Positions 1-7,848 of a stretch of 38,886 nucleotides of DNA are shown here, piece by piece. The stretch's first letter is position 1. Each line of letters opens with the position of its first letter. The notes below the pieces were generated by a model that saw nothing but the letters and a program-made list of their open reading frames with translations, was not told the origin of the DNA and did no database searches. The position numbers were made by a program, and so were the translations under genes. Source of the stretch: Rikenellaceae bacterium (lineage in GTDB: Bacteria; Bacteroidota; Bacteroidia; Bacteroidales; Rikenellaceae); NCBI GenBank assembly GCA_015060075.1, contig SUZE01000010.1, positions 1 to 38,886 of the forward strand. The letters run 5' to 3'.

Positions 1-2730
1 GGTAGTTGCGCAAACTACTCATCTTTCACTCACCTCACTAACAATGGTACTATTGAGTATGTTGGTACTACTCAGAAGAATAATATTTACATTTCGGGTA
101 TCGTAGGAACCAACAACAGTACAGGTGACCACGACTTTGCGGCTCTTTCGAACTGTACTAACAATGGTACAATCTCGACTGCAGAGACAAGTACATGTGG
201 TAATACAGTGTTGCTCTCTGGTATTACTGGTAATATCACCACTGATTCGGGTGTTCTTTGCGAGTATTTGGTAAATACTGCTAATATCACAAACAATGGT
301 CAATGTAAGTCTTGCTATATTGGTGGAGTTGTATCTTTCTATGTTTACAATGCATCGTTAGACCAATGTAGTAATAGCGGTCAACTCACTATTGGTGATG
401 ATATTGAATTTAATGAAAAAGTCTATGTCTCGGGAGTTGCAAACCGTATAACTAATACCGATAACACATATGAGCTCCCAACTATTACCAACTGTACCAA
501 CAGTGGAGCAATCAGCGTTGGAAAGTGCACCAACAAGATAACGGGCAATGATGGTCGTTTGTTCTTGGGTGGTGTATTAGGCGAAGTAGTAGGAGCTAAT
601 CTATCGAAGTGTTACAACGAATCAACAGGAACTATCACTGCAAAGACAGGCAAGTGGGATTCACGTTATATGATTGGCGGAGTAATGTGTTATACCGGTG
701 CAACTACTCCATATCATGAATCTTGGACAATTACAGACTGCGAGAACAAGGCTGCTATCCTTGTTGAGCCTTCTGGCGATATCAATTCGATGCAGCTCGG
801 TGGCGTTACTTCGGAGCCTTATGTCAACAAAAAGAATGACACTTATCAAGTTAAGTATCTCCGTGTTAAGAACTCGGGTAACATTACCGTAAAGGGTACA
901 TATACCACAGGAGGTTATCCATATATGGGCGGATTCTTGGGTGTAAACAACTTCGACAACGTAGTGATGGAGGATTGTGAGAACTCGGGTGATATAGAGT
1001 TCGCAGGAACAGCTGCATCTCCACGCGTTGGCGGTCTTGTAGGCTATGATGGCAACAACAATAGTTTCCTTATTGATGGCTGTACAAACAAGGGTGATGT
1101 GACTCTAAATAGCGCTGTAACTGAAAATCTCCGTTTGGGTGGTATTATCGGTATATGCGCCCCTGACAATGCAAAGAACGTGGAGATTAAGGGTACTACC
1201 AACGAGGGCTGCGTATCTGCTATTGACCAGACAGTAATCTCTAATAGCAAAAATCTTTACTGCATTGGAGGTATGGTTGGTTACGCTACTTGTGACAATC
1301 TTACTCTTACCAACTGTACAAATGGTAGTTCAACTGACGCTACAAAGGGCGCCATTACCGTAGGCAACACACCAGCAGGTGAAGGTCTTGCAGGTATGGT
1401 AGGAATCTCCGAAAATGTTCTCACTATTACTGGATGTAAGAACTATGGTACAATCAAGCAGGACGGCTATGGTGGTGCTACTCTCGCAGACCTTACGGCA
1501 AAAGCGAGTACGGCTTATCGAGCTCATGTTGCAGGCATCTTAGGCAAATGCATGGTTGGTGGTATCAACGTTACTAACTGTGAGAACCACGGTGTTATTG
1601 AGTATTGCAAGCCTAATCCACAAACAAACTCTCGTGTTGATATTGCAGGTATCGTTGCAACAACTGTTTTAAACGACAACGTTATCAGTGGCTGTAAGAA
1701 TGCTGGAACTATCAACTACAAGGCTGTAAAGGCAAATTCAGGTGAGGTTACTGTGGCAGGTATTGTAGGTTGCCCTCAATTGGGTACTCTTATCGAGAAT
1801 TGCGAGAACACCTCGACCGGTCTTGTTCACGCTGCAGGTGCTACAACTTCGGGATACGATGTTGCCGGTATCGGTGGTGGTCCTTCGGGAGATAATGTTA
1901 TCTTCAAGGGCTGTAAGAACTTTGGCGAGGTTAAGCAGAGTGGGGCGACCGCTGGTAGTATGTACATTGGTGGTATATGCGGTTATGGTTACTCAACCAA
2001 AGGTTTTGAGAACTGTGAAAACCGTGGTCCTATCACTATCGGAAATACCAGCACCAAGGCTGTCTATGCTGGTGGTATTGTAGGCTGGGCTCGTATTGCA
2101 GCAGATAGTGGAACTACAGTATCAACTTGTTATATGAAGAATTGTGCTAACTACTATAACCTTAACTTTGCAGGTAAGGGTGGCACATACTATGCTGGTG
2201 GTATCGCAGGAACCATCAACGATGAGGATGCTGAGCGTTACTGGGAGGAGATTAGCGGTTTGAAGAATGTCGCTAATATCACTTTCAGTTGTACTTGTAC
2301 AACACCTTCTTTCGGAGGTATTGTTGGTTATTTGCAGCTGAAAACGCCTGATGCAGGTCAAAAAGGTCAATCCAAGGATAACACGACGCCTTACGCACTC
2401 GCTAATATCACAGATTGTGTAAGTTATGGTGATATCAAGGCTATTGGCAAAAGTGGCAAGGTAGGTATGTTCACAGGTGTAGCTCGCAGTGCTTCGTTTA
2501 TATTTACTGATAGCTCAGTTGGTGGTAACTTGATTTTTGCAGAGACTACAACCGAGGAGGAGGACGCTAATGGTGGTGACCCTATCACGGTTACTAACCC
2601 TACCTACACTCCAATCACTGCAAGCAACTGGTTTGAGTATATCTACAAGACCGCTGTAACCGAGGAGGTTGCAACAGGTGATGGTTGCTCGTGGCTTTCG
2701 GAGAAACCAGCAGTTCCGGCTGCAAACTAA
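1..2730 (+). CDS. Repeat-rich surface protein, 5' end outside window
   Basis: The reading frame is open from base 1, so the start and any signal peptide lie outside; at least 909 residues are present. It is built of degenerate units of about 45-60 residues of the form NCxNxGxI followed by a Gly-rich GGIVG stretch, resembling GLUG-type repeats of Bacteroidetes surface proteins, which probably stack as a beta-solenoid. Cys recurs about once per unit in the NC motif. It ends in a non-repetitive tail (SWLSEKPAVPAAN) with no recognisable type IX sorting domain. A 43-residue peptide gene follows 46 bp downstream and both precede a terminator. Similar repeats form the N-terminal half of the phosphoesterase at 3726-6554. 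An adhesin or cell-surface role is inference; the substrate is unknown. Confidence 0.8.
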   Translation, partial: GSCANYSSFTHLTNNGTIEYVGTTQKNNIYISGIVGTNNSTGDHDFAALSNCTNNGTISTAETSTCGNTVLLSGITGNITTDSGVLCEYLVNTANITNNGQCKSCYIGGVVSFYVYNASLDQCSNSGQLTIGDDIEFNEKVYVSGVANRITNTDNTYELPTITNCTNSGAISVGKCTNKITGNDGRLFLGGVLGEVVGANLSKCYNESTGTITAKTGKWDSRYMIGGVMCYTGATTPYHESWTITDCENKAAILVEPSGDINSMQLGGVTSEPYVNKKNDTYQVKYLRVKNSGNITVKGTYTTGGYPYMGGFLGVNNFDNVVMEDCENSGDIEFAGTAASPRVGGLVGYDGNNNSFLIDGCTNKGDVTLNSAVTENLRLGGIIGICAPDNAKNVEIKGTTNEGCVSAIDQTVISNSKNLYCIGGMVGYATCDNLTLTNCTNGSSTDATKGAITVGNTPAGEGLAGMVGISENVLTITGCKNYGTIKQDGYGGATLADLTAKASTAYRAHVAGILGKCMVGGINVTNCENHGVIEYCKPNPQTNSRVDIAGIVATTVLNDNVISGCKNAGTINYKAVKANSGEVTVAGIVGCPQLGTLIENCENTSTGLVHAAGATTSGYDVAGIGGGPSGDNVIFKGCKNFGEVKQSGATAGSMYIGGICGYGYSTKGFENCENRGPITIGNTSTKAVYAGGIVGWARIAADSGTTVSTCYMKNCANYYNLNFAGKGGTYYAGGIAGTINDEDAERYWEEISGLKNVANITFSCTCTTPSFGGIVGYLQLKTPDAGQKGQSKDNTTPYALANITDCVSYGDIKAIGKSGKVGMFTGVARSASFIFTDSSVGGNLIFAETTTEEEDANGGDPITVTNPTYTPITASNWFEYIYKTAVTEEVATGDGCSWLSEKPAVPAAN

Positions 2731-2776
2731 TAAATAGGAACAGAAGTGTATAATTGATTAAAATTGAATTTTTATT

Positions 2777-2908
2777 ATGAAGAAAAATATGATTTTGAGC
2801 TATTCTGCTCCTGAGGTTAATATTTATGAGGTTGTAGCCGAGAATGGTTACAACGCAAGTTCGCAACTCTCGGACTTCGGTACCGTAGAAGACGAATTTG
2901 TTTACTAA
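2777..2908 (+). CDS. 43-residue peptide downstream of the repeat protein
   Basis: ATG at 2777, TAA at 2906-2908. The product starts MKKNMILSYSAPEVNIYEVV and ends in the acidic tail FGTVEDEFVY. It lies 46 bp after the surface-protein stop, on the same strand and before the terminator at 2947, so co-transcription is likely. The start MKK..Y.APEV..E resembles many short uncharacterised Bacteroidetes proteins that I recall near surface-protein genes; that recollection is unverified. There is no transmembrane helix or cleavable signal peptide. Function unknown. The short length is the main reason for doubt; position, an ATG with a typical MKK start and a clean stop before a terminator support it. 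Confidence 0.55.
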   Translation: MKKNMILSYSAPEVNIYEVVAENGYNASSQLSDFGTVEDEFVY

Positions 2909-2946
2909 GACCCATTCATCATGCAATAATATAGGGTTTTTTGAAG

Positions 2947-2982
2947 GACCGAGCGGGGAGAAATCTCCGCTCGGTCTGATTT
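2947..2982 (+). terminator. Rho-independent terminator after the surface-protein unit
   Basis: An inverted repeat of GACCGAGCGG type pairs with CGCTCGGTC at the other side (arms about 2947-2961 and 2965-2977, two bulged G) and is followed by GATTTTTAG. It ends the rightward unit. Confidence 0.7.
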
Positions 2983-3031
2983 TTAGGGAGGTGGTATTGG
3001 CTATTAGCCATCGGTTTTTTGGTTTTCCGAA

Positions 3032-3049
3032 CCCCGAGCATAGTCGGGG
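3032..3049. other. Short GC hairpin in the convergent gap
   Basis: CCCCGA-gcatag-TCGGGG is a perfect 6-bp stem with a 6-base loop, between the rightward unit and the leftward membrane-protein gene. There is no clear T tract on either side, so calling it a terminator is uncertain. A short GGCTATTAGCCAT repeat lies just before it at 2999-3011. Confidence 0.35.
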
Positions 3050-3066
3050 CGCAACCATTATGGGGG

Positions 3067-3378
3067 TTATAGAGGCGGTTCGACCTTCCGAAACAGTAAG
3101 CGCACGCCCCACTCCACTGCCTCTCGCATAGTCTTGGTAACATCATAGATAACCCCTATACGCTCGTGCAACTCCCGCATTGTATCGCGCAACGAAACCT
3201 TATAGACAATTGTTGCGAGCAGTGCGAAAAAGAGTCCTATGATAAGGCACGGATAGATTATCGAGCCCATCAACTCTGCCAGCCACACCACCAATGCCAC
3301 AACGAAAAGCAATGCAGCCGTCGGTGCCGCCAAAGCTACGATGATGAGAGCAGCGAAGTATGAACGATTCTCGTGCAT
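3067..3378 (-). CDS. Small membrane protein (holin-like), YtxH partner
   Basis: 103 residues from the ATG at 3378; a GTG three codons upstream is an alternative. Two long hydrophobic segments (about residues 8-33 and 35-60) form a helical hairpin, followed by a charged cytosolic tail of about 45 residues with the helical stretch LRDTMRELHERIGVIYDVTK. This is the layout of the small DUF/holin-superfamily membrane proteins that sit next to YtxH genes in Bacteroidetes. It follows the YtxH gene by 14 bp and is probably co-transcribed with it. A role in envelope stress is inferred only from the neighbour; no phage genes are present. Confidence 0.65.
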   Translation of the reverse strand: MHENRSYFAALIIVALAAPTAALLFVVALVVWLAELMGSIIYPCLIIGLFFALLATIVYKVSLRDTMRELHERIGVIYDVTKTMREAVEWGVRLLFRKVEPPL

Positions 3379-3392
3379 AGTGGTCACTCAGA

Positions 3393-3587
3393 CTATTTTT
3401 TCTCGCAGTCGCAAGCCGGCATCGCATCCTTATAGGCAGAACGCCACTTGTCTATCTCCTCGTTCAAAAAGTCGCGCACGAAACTGCGCATTTCCTGCCC
3501 CGTCTTTGGTGCAAGCGCCAACGCCACAGCTGAGCCAAGGACCATTCCGCCAAGCACCGAAAAAATACATAATGTTGTGTTTTTCAT
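3393..3587 (-). CDS. YtxH-domain protein
   Basis: 64 residues. The N-terminal hydrophobic, glycine-rich helix (FSVLGGMVLGSAVALALAPK) followed directly by APKTGQEMR is the YtxH signature (G-rich membrane helix plus LFAPKSG-like turn). An amphipathic tail ends in ACDCEKK. YtxH proteins are small membrane-associated proteins often linked to general stress in Firmicutes; the Bacteroidetes role is not known. It is the first gene of a two-gene unit with the membrane protein. Confidence 0.8.
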   Translation of the reverse strand: MKNTTLCIFSVLGGMVLGSAVALALAPKTGQEMRSFVRDFLNEEIDKWRSAYKDAMPACDCEKK

Positions 3588-3670
3588 AAGTGTAGTTTTT
3601 TAGTTGTTAATATATAATTTTCCTCACATTCAGAACGAGCAAATCACACGCCAAAAAAGCATAATTCCGT

Positions 3671-3706
3671 AAAAAAATGGGGCGACTACTTTATAGCCGC
3701 CCCTTC
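3671..3706 (-). terminator. Terminator of the phosphoesterase gene
   Basis: Stem GGGGCG (3679-3684) with CGCCCC (3698-3703), extended by CT/AG pairs. On the minus strand it is followed by a run of seven T (A's at 3671-3677). It starts about 20 bp after the phosphoesterase stop codon. Confidence 0.8.
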
Positions 3707-3725
3707 ACATCTTACCGAGTGATGA

Positions 3726-6554
3726 TTACCACCCTATCTTCTGCGTATATGTCACACCAAATTGGTCAGTTACTCGCACCTCACCCGATGATACTCCCTC
3801 CGAAGGTTTAACACGGAAGAAGAACGGTGACTTGACAGGTTTAGAGTACTTACGCTCTGTCTTACCGAGTTTCTGCTGATTATGTTCGGCGTAGATATTG
3901 AGGTAGTCGAGGTCATTCTCCTTAGACAACTCCATATCGGCAACCTTAACACCATTTTCCCACCATTCAGGGTTACTCCATGTCTCAGGCGAATGATTCC
4001 ACACAATAGCCTTAACATATTCGCTCTTAGTGCGGGTTGGCGAATATACTCGCATCTGATAATCACGACCATGGTCTACACTCTTGTAGTACCATTGCAT
4101 CTTGTCGCCCTTAACATCTGCCACCATGTATCCATTAGGAGTGCCATCGTTGTTCAACTCGCGATTGAGGCGAATCATTCCGCTACAACGAGCCACCGTA
4201 ATAACCTCCACATTCTTCAATGCCTCGTATTTTGCAGGGGCCACCGCATAGTCGAAACTATGATTTTGACGAGTATGTCCTGCCCATGCATACACCTTAT
4301 TGTACTTCGAAAGCAGAGCTGCATACTTCTTGTAATTTACGCTCTTTTCGTTGTAATTACTTCTTGTCTTGAAGAGTGGCGCGTGGCTGCACAACACAAT
4401 AGTTGTACTCTCGTCAACATGAGCCAAATCACTCTCTAACCACTTATAGGTATAGTTTTCGAGTCCCGTTTTATACTTATGTCTATCGGTAGGACGATTG
4501 TATAGAATATTGTTTACCACTACAAAGTGCATCTTACCGATATTAAATGAGTAGTTCACCGGAGCGATATACGACTCGAAATAAGGCGTACCGAACTTTG
4601 TCTCGAAAAGTGTTCGCTGGTCGTAGTCGTGATTACCGATTACGCTAACCATTGGTACTGCGGCATTTGCCAAAACCTCAACATAGTCATCATACGAAGT
4701 CATACTGTTATATACCAAGTTTCCGAGAGCAATTGCATACACTTCTTCCTTTGTCTTGTGATTGAGTGCCGCAATATCCGGAAGAACAACGTCACGGAAA
4801 CGCTCCAATGCCTGGTCGGTCTTAGAACCACGAGTCTGAGGGTCACCAATCATCACAAGTGTAAACTCATCAGTAAAATTCTCTCGCTTCTTCAATACAA
4901 AATCTGCACGTACAGCCTCAGCATAACGAGGTACTCGGCGGAAGAATTGTGGGCGATTATCACGCAACGGAATCTCGTAATCGGCAGGAATTGATATTGT
5001 AACAAAACGAGTATCTGCAATCTTACTCTTCATCGTATACTCGCCATTCACATCAGTCTTTACACTCTGAACGCCATCACTTACGACAACATCAGCCACA
5101 GGCATTCCGGTTGTATCTACCACTCGACCAAAGACATTGGTGCCATCTTGCAATGGTTTCACAACCTTTGCAAAGTCGTCATAGAACTTTCCGTATTTTT
5201 TCACATACTTCGACCAACCGATTTCACTTCGAGAGTTTTTACCAAGTCCACTAATCTTTCCAAAGTTGGCACAGTTAGCAATAGTAATCAAGACCTCCTC
5301 TTCATTTGCCACATGTCCCGAACACGAAGCAACAACTCCACCCGTAGCAGATTTTTTATGCGCAGATTTATTAACAACACCGGCATAGTTCACACAATCT
5401 CTCAAAAACGAGCCGACTTTCGAACCCTTGCGCAATGACATCGTACCTGCAATACCACCGGCCCAAGCGGGATTAGTAGCCCCTTCATTCAAAACTGCGC
5501 CATAGTTTCGGCATTGGTTTATGTGTGCCATATGTACAGTGTGTCCAAAGATACCTCCTACCATCGCTGTATTGGATGCGTTGGTTGAGACTTTTCCGTA
5601 ATTAACACAATCAACTATCGTAAGTGTATTGTTTATACGAGCACAGATACCAGCTGCGATAGACTCATGTGCACCCGACACCGAGACAACGCCAAAGTTA
5701 TCACAACATATAATATCGGCATTAGCCCACGAAGTGATACCACTTGCTCGAGATACAGGTTTCTTGGCGGAGTACGGCATTCCTATCGCAACTACATTTC
5801 CTTTGTTTACACAATACTTAACCGTTGTTCTCGATGACTCGCCCACGATACCGCCGATATTATTATTCGGAAAATCGCCCATATAAGAGATATTTCCGGT
5901 ATTTACACAACGAGAAATGGTGCTTCCGCCTACTACATTCTTGCCATAGCAGGTACCTACCAAACCGCCCAGACGGATACCCTTACCGCCTGCTGTATTA
6001 GAGAAGTTTGTACGACATGTTATAGTTCCTGTATTCAAGCAGTTATAAACAATATTGAGATTACAACCCGCCATAGCTCCAATCATAATCTCCTTATTTG
6101 CCTCATCGCCAATATGCTCTATTGAGCCGTGATTTACACAGTTCAAGATACGGCCTCTGTTAATTTGAGCGATATATGACACATACTCATGAGCCTCATT
6201 ATAGGCAGTTTTGACCTCCAAATGACATGAAGCATCTATAACGATATTTTGTACAACAGCCTTGGTTTCGAGTGTTCCGAAAAGCGATGATTTAGCGCTC
6301 CAATTATAGAGTTTGTGACCGCAACCATCAAATTTGCCATTAAAGACCTTCATTGTAGGGAACTTCTTACCCTTCTTCATGTCGATATCTGCTTTAAGGC
6401 AAACCACACCCTTCTCATTTTGCCACGCCGATACATCAGCCTCTTTATTTACCGCTTTGGCAAAAGCGAGCAACTCTTTGTAGTTTGATATACCTTCGGC
6501 ATAGGCGAAGAAGGCGCACAAAGATAGAATTAACGAAAGAATAAGTTTTCTCAT
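3726..6554 (-). CDS. Secreted calcineurin-like phosphoesterase with GLUG-like repeats
   Basis: 942 residues. Order: signal peptide (about 1-19); repeats of the type CVNTGNI...GGIVG (about 90-455); a short carboxypeptidase-regulatory-like beta sandwich beginning VFGRVVDTTGMPV (about 470-540); a metallophosphoesterase core with MIGDPQ (about 566), ALGNLVYN (about 608), VIGNHDYD (about 637), CSHAPLF (about 718) and AGHTRQNHSF (about 755); and a C-terminal beta domain as in Bacteroidetes MetallophosC proteins. In the second motif the usual bridging Asp of GD is Asn (GGA AAC), so full activity is not certain; the Gln in DPQ is common in this subfamily. It is monocistronic, with its own promoter and terminator. 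The substrate is unknown; an exported phosphodiesterase or phosphatase is the family expectation. Confidence 0.87.
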   Translation of the reverse strand: MRKLILSLILSLCAFFAYAEGISNYKELLAFAKAVNKEADVSAWQNEKGVVCLKADIDMKKGKKFPTMKVFNGKFDGCGHKLYNWSAKSSLFGTLETKAVVQNIVIDASCHLEVKTAYNEAHEYVSYIAQINRGRILNCVNHGSIEHIGDEANKEIMIGAMAGCNLNIVYNCLNTGTITCRTNFSNTAGGKGIRLGGLVGTCYGKNVVGGSTISRCVNTGNISYMGDFPNNNIGGIVGESSRTTVKYCVNKGNVVAIGMPYSAKKPVSRASGITSWANADIICCDNFGVVSVSGAHESIAAGICARINNTLTIVDCVNYGKVSTNASNTAMVGGIFGHTVHMAHINQCRNYGAVLNEGATNPAWAGGIAGTMSLRKGSKVGSFLRDCVNYAGVVNKSAHKKSATGGVVASCSGHVANEEEVLITIANCANFGKISGLGKNSRSEIGWSKYVKKYGKFYDDFAKVVKPLQDGTNVFGRVVDTTGMPVADVVVSDGVQSVKTDVNGEYTMKSKIADTRFVTISIPADYEIPLRDNRPQFFRRVPRYAEAVRADFVLKKRENFTDEFTLVMIGDPQTRGSKTDQALERFRDVVLPDIAALNHKTKEEVYAIALGNLVYNSMTSYDDYVEVLANAAVPMVSVIGNHDYDQRTLFETKFGTPYFESYIAPVNYSFNIGKMHFVVVNNILYNRPTDRHKYKTGLENYTYKWLESDLAHVDESTTIVLCSHAPLFKTRSNYNEKSVNYKKYAALLSKYNKVYAWAGHTRQNHSFDYAVAPAKYEALKNVEVITVARCSGMIRLNRELNNDGTPNGYMVADVKGDKMQWYYKSVDHGRDYQMRVYSPTRTKSEYVKAIVWNHSPETWSNPEWWENGVKVADMELSKENDLDYLNIYAEHNQQKLGKTERKYSKPVKSPFFFRVKPSEGVSSGEVRVTDQFGVTYTQKIGW

Positions 6555-6601
6555 GTTTATTAATTTTTAGGTTTAAAAATCGTTCATTTTTGTATTTTAT
6601 A

Positions 6602-6632
6602 CAAAATTAACAACTATTTTTTATAAAACAAA
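6602..6632 (-). promoter_or_regulatory. Bacteroidetes-type promoter of the phosphoesterase gene
   Basis: On the minus strand TTTG (complement of 6629-6632) is followed after exactly 19 bases by TAATTTTG (complement of 6602-6609), matching the consensus TTTG-N19-TAnnTTTG. The start codon is 48 bases downstream. It abuts the gcvH terminator. Confidence 0.7.
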
Positions 6633-6664
6633 GAGAAAGCCCACTTATTTGTAGGCTTTCTCTC
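6632..6664 (-). terminator. Terminator of gcvH
   Basis: Perfect 10-bp stem AGAGAAAGCC (6632-6641) with GGCTTTCTCT (6654-6663). On the minus strand it is followed by TTGTTTTAT. It lies about 23 bp after the gcvH stop. Confidence 0.8.
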
Positions 6665-6686
6665 AACTTAACTAAATTGACGTCTG

Positions 6687-7070
6687 TTATTTTGCGATAA
6701 ATTCTGCATACTGCTCGGCAGTCAAGAGCGCATCAACCTCCTCAGGGGCAGACATCTTGATTTTCACCATCCAACCCTCACCGTATGGGTCTTTATTTAC
6801 GAGAGCAGGGTCTGCATCGATTGCAGGGTTCACCTCTACAACCTCACCCGAAACAGGTGTAAAGGCGTCAGATACGGTCTTTACAGCCTCTATAGTTCCG
6901 AAGATATCGCCCGCTGCAAGGGTTTCTCCCTCGCTCTGGATATCAACAAATACGATATCTCCCAACTCGCTCTGTGCGAAATCGGTAATACCAACATAGG
7001 CGAACTCGCCCTCTACTCGACACCACTCGTGGTCATTCGAATACTTCAATTCAGCAGGAATGTTTGACAT
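6687..7070 (-). CDS. gcvH: Glycine cleavage system H protein
   Basis: 127 residues, the normal length. The lipoyl-lysine motif is IEAVKTVSD (about residues 61-69), with the N-terminal [23 protein letters not shown] and ELGDIVFVD blocks typical of GcvH. The protein shuttles the aminomethyl group between the P and T proteins of glycine cleavage on its lipoyl arm. The P, T and L genes are not in the window. ATG start with a following terminator suggest a single-gene transcript. An 18-bp palindrome lies about 40 bp upstream of the start. Confidence 0.95.
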   Translation of the reverse strand: MSNIPAELKYSNDHEWCRVEGEFAYVGITDFAQSELGDIVFVDIQSEGETLAAGDIFGTIEAVKTVSDAFTPVSGEVVEVNPAIDADPALVNKDPYGEGWMVKIKMSAPEEVDALLTAEQYAEFIAK

Positions 7071-7109
7071 AGTTATAATGGTTTTTAATTGTTAAGTTTT
7101 CGTGTACTC

Positions 7110-7127
7110 TGTAGCTATATAGCTACA
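7110..7127. promoter_or_regulatory. Perfect 18-bp palindrome upstream of gcvH
   Basis: TGTAGCTATATAGCTACA is a perfect inverted repeat 40-57 bp upstream of the gcvH start. Size and position fit a dimeric regulator site, but no regulator is identified and no clear -7 box lies next to it. Confidence 0.4.
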
Positions 7128-7151
7128 TGTTATCTTTTTATTGGGCTTTTA

Positions 7152-7176
7152 GCCATTGGCCATTAGCCATTAGCTA
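7152..7176. repeat. GCCATTA-type 7-bp repeat
   Basis: Successive units GCCATTG, GCCATTA, GCCATTA, GCTAG with a 7-bp period. It is one of several such tracts at gene boundaries in this window. Confidence 0.75.
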
Positions 7177-7229
7177 GTTTCTCTTTGCCGCTTTTAGCAA
7201 TCTTATTCAGGCCTCTAATTATCCTTTTA

Positions 7230-7337
7230 CTATTTCATCAGCTGCGAGGCGTGGGTGTGTATTGGGTCGGTAATTTGCTCGTCTTTGCGCTTGCGAGCTT
7301 CCTCTGCCTTTACATAGCGGTCGTACCTGTTTCTTTT
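7230..7337 (-). pseudogene. Possible 3' remnant of an unrecognised gene
   Basis: On the minus strand a frame without an ATG reads RYDRYVKAEEARKRKDEQ followed by ITDPIHTHASQLMK and a TAG stop (complement of 7230-7232). The composition (charged helix, then a short tail) looks like a real protein C-terminus rather than noise. An in-frame stop lies just upstream within the repeat-adjacent sequence. I do not recognise the family. It may be the tail left after repeat insertion removed the rest. The remainder of the 7071-7368 gap holds only the palindrome and two repeats. Confidence 0.3.
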
Positions 7338-7350
7338 TATTTATAACTAT

Positions 7351-7366
7351 TGGCTATTAGCCATTA
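7351..7366. repeat. GCCATTA-type repeat, 3' flank of the four-helix-bundle gene
   Basis: GGCTATTAGCCATTA lies directly after the stop of the four-helix-bundle gene (stop complement of 7369-7371). It mirrors the tract at 7732-7745 on the other side of that gene. Confidence 0.6.
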
Positions 7367-7368
7367 TA

Positions 7369-7722
7369 CTATTTACGGATAACCGATACCAAATGGTTTA
7401 CACCTTTTTGTATTGCGTGTAATCTATCCAATAATTGGGTAACATCAAGTTCTGCAATATAGCCTACTCTATTGGCAATTATTAGTTGTGTTTCCAATTC
7501 AAATGCCGAGCCTAATGCTATCTCCAAAAAATGAATAAACTCTATCTCCGATTTTCGGGAAGCACCTTCGGCTATATTAGACGATATTGAAACCGCAGCT
7601 CGCTGTATCTGCCCGACCAAACCATACTTTTCTTCTTTCGGAAAATTTGCAGTGTAGCCGTATATATCAGTGGCAAGTTCCATTGCCAAGTTCCAAACCG
7701 CATATTTCCGAAAATCTCTCAT
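7369..7722 (-). CDS. Four-helix bundle protein (S23/IVP family)
   Basis: 117 residues starting MRDFRKYAVWNLAMEL. It contains the family hallmarks LVGQIQRAAVSISSNIAEGA and the later FIHFLEIALGSAFELETQL. The family comprises small all-helical proteins found in 23S rRNA intervening sequences and scattered in Bacteroidetes genomes; the Avd protein of diversity-generating retroelements is a relative. There is no reverse transcriptase or rRNA here. The gene is closely bracketed by GCCATTA-type repeats (about 3 bp after the stop, about 10 bp before the start), which suggests it may have moved as a cassette. Its molecular function is unknown. Confidence 0.88.
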   Translation of the reverse strand: MRDFRKYAVWNLAMELATDIYGYTANFPKEEKYGLVGQIQRAAVSISSNIAEGASRKSEIEFIHFLEIALGSAFELETQLIIANRVGYIAELDVTQLLDRLHAIQKGVNHLVSVIRK

Positions 7723-7731
7723 ATAAAAGTC

Positions 7732-7745
7732 AATGGCTAATGGCT
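7732..7745. repeat. GCCATTA-type repeat, 5' flank of the four-helix-bundle gene
   Basis: AATGGCTAATGGCT, two 7-bp units, immediately upstream of the gene start on the minus strand. Confidence 0.6.
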
Positions 7746-7816
7746 CGTTGTTTTACAAAGATACAAAAAATTTCTCAAAAAAAGCAAATTGCCGTCAATT
7801 CCGTCTATTCAAAAAA

Positions 7817-7848
7817 GCTAATGGCTAATGGCTAACAGCTAATGGCTA
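7817..7848. repeat. GCCATTA-type 7-bp repeat overlapping the birA stop
   Basis: Units GCTAATG, GCTAATG, GCTAACA, GCTAATG, GCTAT on the plus strand with strict 7-bp spacing. The birA TAG stop (complement of 7846-7848) is the first base triplet of the tract read on the minus strand. Confidence 0.75.

Noticed and set aside
3067..3587. Holin-like small genes as a phage remnant
   Set aside because: YtxH plus a small membrane protein is a common chromosomal pair in Bacteroidetes and no other phage gene is nearby.
7369..7722. Four-helix-bundle gene as part of a diversity-generating retroelement
   Set aside because: No reverse transcriptase, template repeat or variable target gene is present in the window.
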